Shown here: one piece after another, positions 56,582-64,000 of the stretch | Numbering within the stretch: position 1 is the first letter of the stretch | Layout of the letters: each line of letters opens with the position of its first letter | Assembly (NCBI GenBank): GCA_034190875.2 | Contig: CM067354.1 | Location: 45,198,758 to 45,262,757, forward strand | DNA from: Urechis unicinctus | Taxonomy: Eukaryota; Annelida; Polychaeta; Xenopneusta; Urechidae | Direction: 5' to 3' | DNA: 64,000 nt | Translations under genes and position numbers: made by a program | Notes under the pieces: model-generated | What the model saw: only the letters and a program-made list of their open reading frames with translations | What the model was told of the DNA's origin: nothing | Databases searched by the model: none

Positions 56582-56863
56582 CTTGTTTTCCCGATTGACC
56601 GATGTGACGCATGCCAAAGGCATGAGAAGTTGAAGATCCAGGCATCACAGCTACACCTCATGTAAGTCAAAAGCCCTCTGTACATGGTATGTATGGACCT
56701 CATTGGACCACTCAAGGAAACCCCAACAGGTTATAAGTATGGGCTTAGGTTCACGGATTATTTCACTAAGTTGGTAGATCTGTATGCCTTACATTCAAAG
56801 TCTGCGGAGGAGGTCTGCAGAGGGATCCGTCGATTTGTTTACACATGGGGCCCTCCTGTGTGA
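56582..56863 (+). pseudogene. rve-type integrase fragment
   Basis: 94 codons with one internal stop. CDACQRHEK is the end of an integrase zinc-binding region (CxxC), and MDLIGPLKETPTGYKYGL holds the first catalytic Asp of the DDE core in the usual MDLIGP context, followed by FTDYFTKLVDLYAL and IRRFVYTWGPP. The second Asp and Glu segments are absent; the frame closes after GPPV. Retroviral-type integrases of this sort occur in gypsy elements, in GIN/Ginger genes and in Polinton-like elements. The spacing fits a GIN/Ginger-like origin, but I cannot decide. Confidence 0.6.
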
Positions 56864-56902
56864 CGCCCCGAGAATCACACGCTCAGCCCACAAGGATTTG
56901 CA

Positions 56903-56984
56903 TTGGCCGGCTAACCGATATCTTCTATGTATACAAACCCTTTATGGTTTATGTATACATAGAAGATAGCGGCCGGCCGGCCAA
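56903..56984. repeat. Large imperfect palindrome
   Basis: The arms TTGGCCGGC...ATATCTTCTATGTATACA and TGTATACATAGAAGATAG...GCCGGCCAA are inverted over about 35 bp with a 10-nt loop. No target duplication is visible. It lies between the integrase fragment and the YqaJ gene. Confidence 0.8.
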
Positions 56985-57124
56985 TATAAATACCTGTTGC
57001 TCGACCGTGCAAGCGCGCAAAGTTGTTACTGCATGTAATCAGAAATCTGCTCATAACATTTTGAGATTTATCCGCAACTTTTATCCTGTCTACGACGTAC
57101 GCCGGATTATACGTTATACATTTG

Positions 57125-57228
57125 TGTAGTATAGAGGGTGGGGGTACGAGCGCAGTTTCCAGAATGGACTCACATACAGAAAATGAGCCAGCCTGCGGTG
57201 CGCTCGCACCTCCCCTTTCTATACTACA
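57125..57228. repeat. Inverted repeat at the end of the YqaJ gene, possible element terminus
   Basis: TGTAGTATAGA...ACGAGCGCA (57125-57153) and its inverse TGCGCTCGC...TCTATACTACA (57199-57228), about 45 bp apart. The right arm contains the YqaJ stop codon. It could be a terminal inverted repeat, or a hairpin in the convergent 3' end. Confidence 0.6.
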
Positions 57229-58218
57229 GTGTCAGCCAGCCCTTCCAGCCGATCTTCTCCAGGGCCACACCAGTAGTTAGTCACCATAGAGGCATCGAGT
57301 GAGAAATATCTGCGACTGTCGCTGTCAGTTCCCTTCTTCACCCGGTCGAGGTCCTCCATGAACTGAGACACCTTAGGTTTGTTCTTCTCAATAAAGGCGG
57401 GATTTGGGCGAATTGTTGTCACTCTCATCGTAAAGAGTTTCCAGCAGAAGAAAGCTCCAGTCGGTGTTTCTGGAATCTTTGTCGGCCTGCCCATCCAGGA
57501 GCCATGGTGATTCAGATAGCAGTCGAGGATGGTGTCAAACTTACCAAACTCCCTCATCATCTATGTCTTGAATGGTTGTGTGCCCCCAAGCGACCGTCTC
57601 CTTGTACTTCTTCCTGTCCTTATGGTGGTACTCCAAGTTGTACGCTCCAGCCCTCCCCAGGTCCTCGTAGGCGCACACCCGGAAAACACAGTCCACAAAC
57701 ACCCCAATGGTCGCCGGTGGACTCAGAATCTGAGGTTTGTACTGGGGCGGGATAATCCTCCCAGGGATACGGGTGTAAGGACACTTTATTTCGAGCAGCG
57801 CAATCTCCTCCTGACTTGGGTCCCCAGGAGGACAGAGGAGGTCACCACCAGACTGGACCAGCAGGACACAAAATCCGTCTGGGGAGTAAGCCGTGTTCTC
57901 CCCGCCGTGGTTGAGGTAAATGTTGTTTCCGTAAACATTTGTGTTGTATCTGCTCTCAATCACTGCAATTGCAACCTCCTCGAAGACCTGGCCCCAGAGG
58001 CAGGCGACGCTCGTGTGGCCGCCCTCGTTGCTAGTTTTCTCGGTCAGCTTCTTATTATTGCTGTTAAAGTAGTCCTGACCCATAACCGCGGAGTAGTCGC
58101 TTCCACCAATGCAGTGCTTTCTTTTATTCTCCCACCGAGTTGTCTTTTGTCTGATCCCGTCATGCAAGATACAGAACGACTTAATCACTTGTTCCATTAC
58201 CCAGCTATACCTTATCAT
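57219..58218 (-). pseudogene. YqaJ-type viral recombinase/exonuclease, one frameshift
   Basis: YqaJ family nucleases (lambda exonuclease fold) resect DNA ends for recombination during replication of phages and large DNA viruses; they are also common in large integrated elements of animals. Frame 1 (58218-57541) shows CIGGSDYSAVMGQDY (start of the fold), WGQVFEEVAIAVIE (Glu ligand), YSPDGFCVLL (Asp) and ALLEIKCPY (E-x-K, catalytic). The frame changes near 57550, and the C-terminal part is open at 57560-57219 (EFGKFDTILDCYLN, TGAFFCWKLFTMR). Apart from this shift all catalytic residues are present; full length would be about 330 codons. Its ATG overlaps the stop of the upstream gene (ATGA). Confidence 0.8.
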
Positions 58219-58830
58219 CTACACTGTTTAAATAGATAGGTACAGACCATAGATGAAGATGATGCACCCAATTTTTGTCTCAAAGGTTCCACTGATTTGT
58301 CTCCTTGTTCGTCGAGTGTTGCAGTCTGGCGCGCTTTTAGAGATCTAACCTTAATTTCACCCTTCATTTTGGTATATTTTATTACTTCAGCCAAAACGAG
58401 CTTAAACTCATCATCAGAGATATACCAACTTCAAGCGCCGCCGATACAATGTCAGCAATGGTATTCAATTTGCTCTGAGCGAGAATGCGGATCTGGTCAT
58501 GCTTTTTCAACTTAATGGCCAGCCGTCGACTGATGAATTTTGCAGTAATTACAACTAGCCCACAAGCGGCCCCAGTAGCACCCAACACTGTGGCAATAGG
58601 AATGGTAACTACTGTAGACGTAATCCTGCACCACTTGCGCCAAGACACATACCAACAGCAACTAAAACAGTGTCTACTGCGTCCACCGAGTTTACTGCAC
58701 ACCTATATTGTTTGTACATAGCACCATATTTTTCATATTTTTCCTTCTTGAGGGTGATCTCATTCAACCGATAGGAGTGGCCTGGATTCTCATCAGGCGG
58801 CTCCGGAGGAATGGGCGGGTGTTGTTTCAT
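58215..58830 (-). pseudogene. Putative membrane-associated protein of the virus-like element
   Basis: N-terminal Pro-rich segment (HPPIPPEPPDENPGHSYR), a charged helix (KKEKYEKYGAMYKQY), a hydrophobic Gly/Ala-rich middle (VLVAVGMCLGASGAGL, then TVVTIPIATVLGATGAACG), and a basic-acidic tail (ISRRLAIKLKKHDQIRIL, DDEFKLVLAE). Frame changes near 58620 and 58425 break it. The middle could span a membrane twice. I do not know its function. It lies 23 bp after the fibre-like gene and its TGA overlaps the YqaJ ATG, so the three genes look co-transcribed. I recall similar proteins beside other animal virus-like elements, but this needs a search. Confidence 0.55.
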
Positions 58831-58853
58831 ACTACCGTTATAGGCACATAAGT

Positions 58854-59349
58854 CTATATGTCAAGTTCAATTAGGAGTGATACTACAGACCAAGTCGCCC
58901 CTCTGTTTTGATGGATTGTATAAAAGTTAATAACGTTGCCTTGTTCTAGCTGTAAAAGCTGGTCAAAAGATATTACAACAGCCCGTTGGTCAGCAGGCTT
59001 ACTTATTCCTACCGATTGAGTAGTCCCATTTATAACAGGAAACACGTCTATATCACTAGTATCAGCACACACACCAGAAGACAACCCCATATAAATGATC
59101 TTACCATTGGATAACATGGTATATCCACAGTGAGTCTCGACCCCTGGCCCCATCACCAAACGACCACTCATATCCTCTGCGAAGAGCGCCACTTGCTTCT
59201 GCCCATATAGTAATGAGGGGTTTTGTTTTTTCAGCTACGTATTGTCTCAGGTGCCTGCGCTGCTGCCTATGTCTGTTATCAACATACTTTCTATTAGCAG
59301 CATCCTTTTTTCGAAATCGGCTGAACGATTTTATTATCTCCAATTTCAA
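58854..59349 (-). pseudogene. Fibre-like protein of the virus-like element, one frameshift
   Basis: Frame 59349-59101 contains KKDAANRKYVDNRHRQQ, the AANKKYVD-type phrase typical of phage and virus tail-fibre shafts, then KPLITIWAEASGAL and YEWSFGDGARG. At about 59150, in a run of Gs, the frame changes to 59192-58854 (VETHCGYTMLSNGKIIYMGL, then QLLQLEQGNVINFYTIHQ), which would make a beta-rich C-terminal head. A fibre- or receptor-binding-like structural role is inferred from shaft phrase plus beta head only. It is first in the minus-strand cluster, with a 23-bp gap to the next gene. Confidence 0.55.
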
Positions 59350-59489
59350 GGTAACCAGTCATAATACTGCCACCTTTATCCATTTTTTGTGAGTCTACAT
59401 AGGTCTTTGTTGCATATTCGGAGAGGTAACAGGTGCTTACTAAGAGCTGTCAATTGGACAAATCAATTTAGTAAGTAAACATGGAAGAA
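59350..59489. other. Short intergenic region between divergent gene sets
   Basis: Start of the fibre-like gene lies to the left and the plus-strand genes begin to the right, so promoters for both would lie here. No motif is distinctive. Confidence 0.4.
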
Positions 59490-59835
59490 ACAAGGGGAGA
59501 CAACACCTAAAGATGCTATAAAGGCAAAACGAGTTGCACAAAAGCCCTCTGCAGTCTTACCAGGGCGCCCGCTGGGGGTCAAAGAGCAAAAGCTTCCCTC
59601 TGATGTTGGCGTTCGCTACCTCTACCAGCCTGGTGAGGCAGAGCAAGACCTCCGGCGGGCGGGCCACTGACCCTGTGTGGTCACTCAATGTTTACCGGAT
59701 TGGACGCTCTGTCACTAAATCTGCTGAGCCTGTACTATTTGTTGGATGGACCGCTCTGTGGCTTTGTAAAAGAGGAGCTGTTTGTGGTGCCGTCCGATAC
59801 CCAGTTGCCACCAGATGGTATTACCAATTAGACAA
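59490..59835 (+). pseudogene. C-terminal tail of an rve-type integrase, frameshifted
   Basis: Three frames in succession carry LPSDVGVRYLYQPGEAEQD, then RATDPVWSLNVYRIGRSV and TKSAEPVL, then LLDGPLCGFVKEELFVVPSD and the end TQLPPDGITN. The SH3/chromo-like pattern of W-S-L-x-V-Y-x-I and G-F-V-x-E-E-L is what I know from C-termini of integrases that accompany PolB in integrated virus-like elements. The catalytic core is not present next to it; only a fragment of another integrase is seen 2.6 kb to the left (56582). Two frameshifts make it dead. Confidence 0.5.
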
Positions 59836-60485
59836 TAGAGATCTATATACATAACAATGGTAGTATTTGACAATAAGTGCCCGTGAATATTACTCGGAAA
59901 GAAAGACCCCTGTAACAGGCCCTGTACGCAAGAGTTTTGTAACTTACACAGATATAAGATAAAACATGGTGTCGTTAATCGTCTTTGTACGGGTTGTCAG
60001 AAGGCTATAAAAAATAATAAGGTAGGATTGTGTATGGATTGTGGGTTCGATAAAGTCAACCACAGTCGTCTTCGTCAAAAGAAAAAAATTGCTTCACAAC
60101 GGCCTATAGCCCTTAAAATGCATTATCATAAGCATCATAAAATGTTGGTCGCAGCGAGGGTCAGTAAAAACACCCAGTTGCCACCAGATGGTATTACCAA
60201 TTAGACAATAGAGATCTATGTATATAACAATGGTAGTATTTGACAATAAGTGCCCGTGGATATTACTCGGAAAGAAAGACCCCTGTAACAGGCCCTGAAC
60301 GCAAGAGTTTTGTAACTTACACAGATATAAGATAAAACATGGTGTCGTTAATCGTCTTTGTACGGGTTGTCAGAAGGCTATAAAAAATAATAAGGTAGGA
60401 TTGTGTATGGATTGTGGGTTCGATAAAGTCAACCACAGTCGTCTTCATAAAAAGAAAAAAATAGCTTCACAACGGCCTATAGCCA
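59800..60485 (+). repeat. 373-bp tandem duplication carrying a small Cys-rich gene
   Basis: Unit 1 starts CCCAGTTGCCACCAGATGG at 59800, unit 2 at 60173; similarity ends at about 60485 (GGCCTATAGCC). The first 35 bp or so is the tail of the integrase frame, so the duplication took in the end of that gene. Few differences separate the units, so it is recent. Confidence 0.9.
59857..60204 (+). pseudogene. Small Cys/His-rich protein, unit 1, stopped by TGA at codon 10
   Basis: ATG at 59857. The frame reads NKCP, then TGA where unit 2 has TGG (Trp). It continues open to 60204: ILLGKKDPCNRPCTQEFC, NLHRYKIKHG, LCTGCQKAIKNNKVGLCMDC. The Cys pairs and the His suggest a zinc-binding fold, perhaps two fingers. 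The end (TQLPPDGITN) is read through the next unit's start. It lies between the integrase tail and PolB. Function unknown; small zinc proteins next to PolB are a frequent position in such elements. Confidence 0.5.
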
Positions 60486-60526
60486 GGGACACTGACTCGC
60501 CAGCCGGCGCCACTGAAATATTGTGA
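60230..60526 (+). pseudogene. Small Cys/His-rich protein, unit 2, stopped by TGA at codon 23
   Basis: Second copy of the gene at 59857. Codon 10 is intact here (TGG), but codon 23, Cys (TGT) in unit 1, is TGA (60296-60298). After this the frame is again open with LCTGCQKAIKNNKVGLCMDC. Its C-terminus differs (ASQRPIARDTDSPAG) because the duplicated unit ends inside the gene. Each copy is thus disabled at a different codon that the other copy has intact. Confidence 0.5.
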
Positions 60527-60612
60527 CGCTGCTAGCAAGGTCAAAGTTTGCTCGCTGTATTGTCGCTGTCTTATGTGTATCAACAAATTCCATTTTAGAC
60601 TAATGGATTTGT

Positions 60613-63600
60613 ATGGTAAACATGACTCATAATCAGCGAGCACGTAAAGCCCAAAACGATTATGTTTCAATTCACGGTTTTAAGCCTCCTTATCCACGCT
60701 CTAAGGTTGCACTCCAAGAGCGTAATGAATTTGACCGTACATACAAGGAGATATTTGCTAGATTAAGGGCTGGGGTGGGCACGCACGCCTGTCCCCACCC
60801 CTGCCCCATGCAGACCAGTCCCTGCCCCATGCAAACCAGTCCCCGCAACCAGTCCCCAGTCCCCACAGTGCGTCTCGAGTTCAAGAAGACTAAGTGGGCT
60901 GTTAAAAACTATTTGCGTGGATGGGTGATGAACGTTCCTGAGTCTCACCCCCTTAGCTCGGACCTTATGATGTTCTGTAAAGGCATGCGTTGGAAGATGC
61001 ATAAAGTTTTGACTGGTGAGCTGGAAGAGCTAGGTGGAATCAAGTGTCAGTTTGCCTTAAAGGTAGGACTCTCCAAGCACGCCGATGATGACAGCACTGA
61101 GTATGTTGAGCCTGTGTTGTGTAATAAGCAGCAGGTGGTTCCCTCCTCAGAAGACCTGGACGCTGCGCTGGACCAGAGTGCTGTTTATATCCAAGAGCGG
61201 TTGGAGAAGTGGACCAGCCAAGGTTCTGGCTGGGAGTTTGAGGCGGTCACAACTCTGTGGATTGATATTGCCAACTACCAACCGTTGAAGGGTGGCTCCT
61301 ACCTGCGACTGCCGGCTGCGCTGGCGGCTAAGCAGGCCATCATAAATGTAAAGAACTGGGAAGACTTCTCAATCTATCGGCTATTGTAGCCGCTGTGCAC
61401 CCGGTTGCCAAGGACCCACAGCGACCATCAAAATAAAACATTCAGTGGCTTTTAGATCTGCTGGAGGGTGCAGGTGTAGAATATTCTACACCGGTGTTGC
61501 ATGTTGAGAAGATAGAAAAGCATGCTAAACTAGCCTTGAACGTTTTTGGCTGGGATGAAAAGACTACTATCGTACACCGTATCAGTAAGCACTCTGGTAC
61601 TCGTATAAACCTCATACTGATTGAGAAGGATGGCAAGTTTCATTACACGCAAATCAAAGACTTGAACGGCTTGCTGTCTGCATGGATATACGTCAGAGGG
61701 TCTGCTCCTGGCGCACAAACCTGAGTGCATGGGTATAGGGCAAACTGCTGTGCGAGTGGATATGCCTGAGGAAGGAAAGAACATATTATCCTTCCAGAAC
61801 TGGCAGAAACAGCTTGCTGCACCCTACGTCATCTATGCTGACTTTGAGGCGCTTACAGTGAAGCTTCCGTCTCCTGCGCTTAATCCTGGTAAGAGCAACA
61901 TGCAGAGAACTCAGGAACACCAAGGATGCGGCTATGGCTATGTGGTTGTTCGTTGTGACCGAACCCCCTGTGGTTTACAGGAAGCGATGCTGTGGACAAG
62001 TTCTTACAGGCTCTGCAGCAGGAGGAGCAAAAGATCAAAGCAGTTCTGTCCAAGCCTGTCCCTATGCGGATGACTCGGGAGGATAGAAGGGCACATAAGG
62101 CTGCAACCCACTGTCATGTGTGCAAGAAAAAACTGGGCTGTGACGCTGTCCGCGATCACTGCCATATAACAGGCTTGTACAGAGGGCCAGCCCATAACGT
62201 GTGTAACCTGAAACACCCATCCCTGTGGTGTTCCATAACCAGCAAGGCTATGACTCCAATCTCTTGATGCAGGGTATAAGAAAAGTGGTGAGGAACATCA
62301 ACTGTATCCCCAACAACATGGAGAAATATATTTCCCTGTCGCTTGGATAGTTGCGCTTCATTGACAGTGCGCAGTTCTTCCTGTCCTCGCTTGATAAGCT
62401 GGTGTCTGCTAACAACCCAGATGCTTTGCTGTGACGGCGGAATATGAGTCAGACCAGATGAAGCGGCGGTTGCTGTTGCGTAAGGGAGTCTTCCCCTATG
62501 AATTCATGGACAGCTGGGATAAGTTTGATTCCCCTCTGTGGCCAATCCAGAAGTTTTACAACAAGATCTCTGAGGAGGGTATATCTGCTTTAGACTATGC
62601 CCATGCGAAAAAGGTCTGTAGCGTGTTTGGGTGTAAGAACTTGGGTGACTACCACGACCTGTACCTGCAGACAGATGTACTGCTCCTGGCGGATGTGTTT
62701 GAGGTGTTCCGCAAGACCTGTCTTAAGCAGTACAGGTTAGATCCGGCCCACTACTATACCAGCCCCGGTTTGTCGTGGAATGCTTTGCTTAAGAGCACAG
62801 GCGTGGAACTCAAGCTATTCACCGACTACGACAAGCACCTGTTCATTGAGAAAGATCTACGCAGTGGTATAAGCATGGTGTCGCGCCGCCACGCTAAGGC
62901 CAATAACCCGCTTGTGGATGACTTTGACCAGGATAAACCGACGAGCTACATCCAGTACCTTGATGCTAATAATTTGTATGGGTGGGCTATGAGTCAGCCT
63001 TTGCCAACTGCGGGCATTGAATGGGTGGCTCGGCCGGAGGATCTACAAATGCAGGACCGCCCAGATGATGCCGAAACTGGATACATTCTTGAAGTTGACT
63101 TGGAGTATCCTACTGCGCTTCATGACGAGAACAACGACTACCAGCTGGCTCCGGAGCGGCTTCTTGTATAGAACGACTGGTTGTCGGACTATCAGAAAAA
63201 TCTCCTAAGCGAGTTGGGTGGCACCTTGGGCGAGGTTGAAAAGCTGGTGCCAAACCTGCGGAATAAGGAGAAGTATGTGGTGCACTACAGGAACCTCAAG
63301 CTGTATCTGTCTTTAGGGATGAGACCAAGATTCATAGAGCGCTTGTCTTTGACCAGAGTTCCTGGATGGAACCTTACATTTGTATGAATACGGATCTGCG
63401 TAAGGCCGTCACCAGCGACTTTGAGAAGGACCTGTATAAGCTTATGAACAACTCTGTGTTCGGCAAGACCATGGAGAACCTCCGCAGGCGGGTCGATGTC
63501 AAGATTGTGCACTCTACGGAAGAAGAAAGAATGCATAGGCTTATCGCAAGTCCCGCCTACGCGCGTCATCAGGTGTTTGCTGATGACCTAGCAGCTCTGC

Positions 63601-64000
63601 ACATGCACAAGACTCACATGGTACTGAACCGCCTGGTGTATGTGGGTATGTGTATACTCGACCTCTCCAAGCACCATGTACGACTTTATATTACAATACC
63701 ATGAAGCCCAGATACGCAAAGAACCTTGGCTTGTTGTACACGGATACGGATTCTCTGCTTATGGAGATACGCACGCCTGACGTGTATGCTGACATGAAGG
63801 ATGGGCATCTCTTTGACACTAGTAACTTTCATTCCTCCCGTAGCCTCTTCTGGGGAAGATGAAGGATGAGTGCACCGGCGTGCCCATTAAGGAGTATGTT
63901 GGTCTGCGCCCTAAGATGTACTCGATCTTGATGTCGAGCCAGGATGAGATCAAAAAGGCAAAAGGTGTGACGAAGGTGGTGGTGAAGAAGCATCTACGGC
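60613..64000 (+). pseudogene. Protein-primed-type DNA polymerase B with EndoVII-like zinc insert, broken, runs off the window
   Basis: Family B polymerase copying the element's DNA. N-terminal part 60613-61389 (YQPLKGGSYLRLPAALAAKQ, then AIINVKN) has a short GC-rich repeat at 60781-60860. Frameshift and stop near 61370-61435. 3'-5' exonuclease: YADFEAL (Asp, Glu) at about 61831. An EndoVII-like zinc motif follows (CHVCKKKLGC, DHCHITGLYRGPAHNVC) at 62112-62213. Exo II region near 62310 has a stop; YHDLYLQTDVLLLADVFE lies in the frame 62431-63171. Polymerase motif A YLDANNLYGWAMSQPLP, motif B KLMNNSVFGKTMENLR (63440), motif C YTDTDSLLMEI (63735) and LRPKMYSI (63910). At least six frame changes or stops. 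Such PolBs occur in Polinton/Maverick, adintovirus-like and bidnavirus-related elements; I cannot choose among them. Confidence 0.85.
62112..62213 (+). other. EndoVII-like zinc module within PolB
   Basis: Two CxxC-type pairs with DHCH between them and the closing CNLK fit the zinc core of recombination endonuclease VII-like (HNH/treble-clef) domains. It lies between the exonuclease motifs of PolB and is in frame with the polymerase segment 61992-62267. Confidence 0.7.

Noticed and set aside
60690..61002. Minus-strand Gly-rich ORFs opposite PolB
   Set aside because: Shadows of the short GC-rich repeat in the PolB N-terminal region.

Overview
The window is intergenic, repeat-dominated DNA from a eukaryote. 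It is most likely an animal and probably an aquatic invertebrate. The reasons are the nested retroelements of animal type (Ty3/gypsy, a tyrosine-recombinase retroelement of the Ngaro/DIRS group with an SGNH hydrolase, a CR1-type LINE with a 2A peptide and PHD finger), a THAP-domain exon with spliceosomal borders, TA and CTCA microsatellites, and a virus-like PolB/YqaJ element. No bacterial operon, rRNA, convincing functional tRNA or CRISPR array is present. I cannot fix the phylum from the sequence alone.

Layout. 1-6100: a head-to-tail pair of gypsy pieces (3' region, LTR, deleted internal region, LTR of a second subfamily). 6170-7191: a THAP-domain gene or remnant on the minus strand. 7192-14990: mostly non-coding DNA with a 691-bp MITE that has a clear 9-bp target duplication (8377-9067), a TIR element (10079-11645), TA arrays, and a 47-bp miniature of the MITE (14651-14697). 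15650-17040: an eroded Ngaro-type element. 17053-34180: a gypsy copy (copy 2, plus strand) split by a 922-bp fragment, a reverse-oriented LTR fragment of a second gypsy subfamily, and a nearly full-length Ngaro-type retroelement (26964-33084). 34561-47990: a CR1-like LINE (minus strand) split by the best preserved gypsy copy (copy 3, 35480-45131, minus strand), which has a CAAT target duplication, both LTRs, PBS, PPT, gag, protease, RT/RNase H and integrase. 47991-51690: low-complexity and unrecognised DNA. 51691-53686: a 2-kb foldback element with TA duplication. 53689-56215: unrecognised DNA with a tRNA-like element and a 172-bp satellite. 56582-64000: a virus-like integrated element with a protein-primed-type PolB (plus strand), a tandemly duplicated small Cys-rich gene, an integrase tail, and on the minus strand a compact fibre-like / putative membrane protein / YqaJ nuclease cluster. 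It is damaged by frameshifts and runs off the window.

How the parts work together. The gypsy copies carry a textbook -1 frameshift module at the gag-pol boundary (GGGAAAC, stop, 7-nt spacer, hairpin), identical in two copies, which explains how pol is made. The LINE has a 2A motif just after an N-terminal hydrophobic region. The terminal element joins replication (PolB), recombination (YqaJ exonuclease), integration (integrase tail) and a fibre-like protein, as in integrating dsDNA viruses and large self-replicating transposons. Almost every coding region is broken by frameshifts, stops or nested insertions, so the window records successive transposition layers and contains at most one ordinary host gene (THAP, itself apparently frameshifted).
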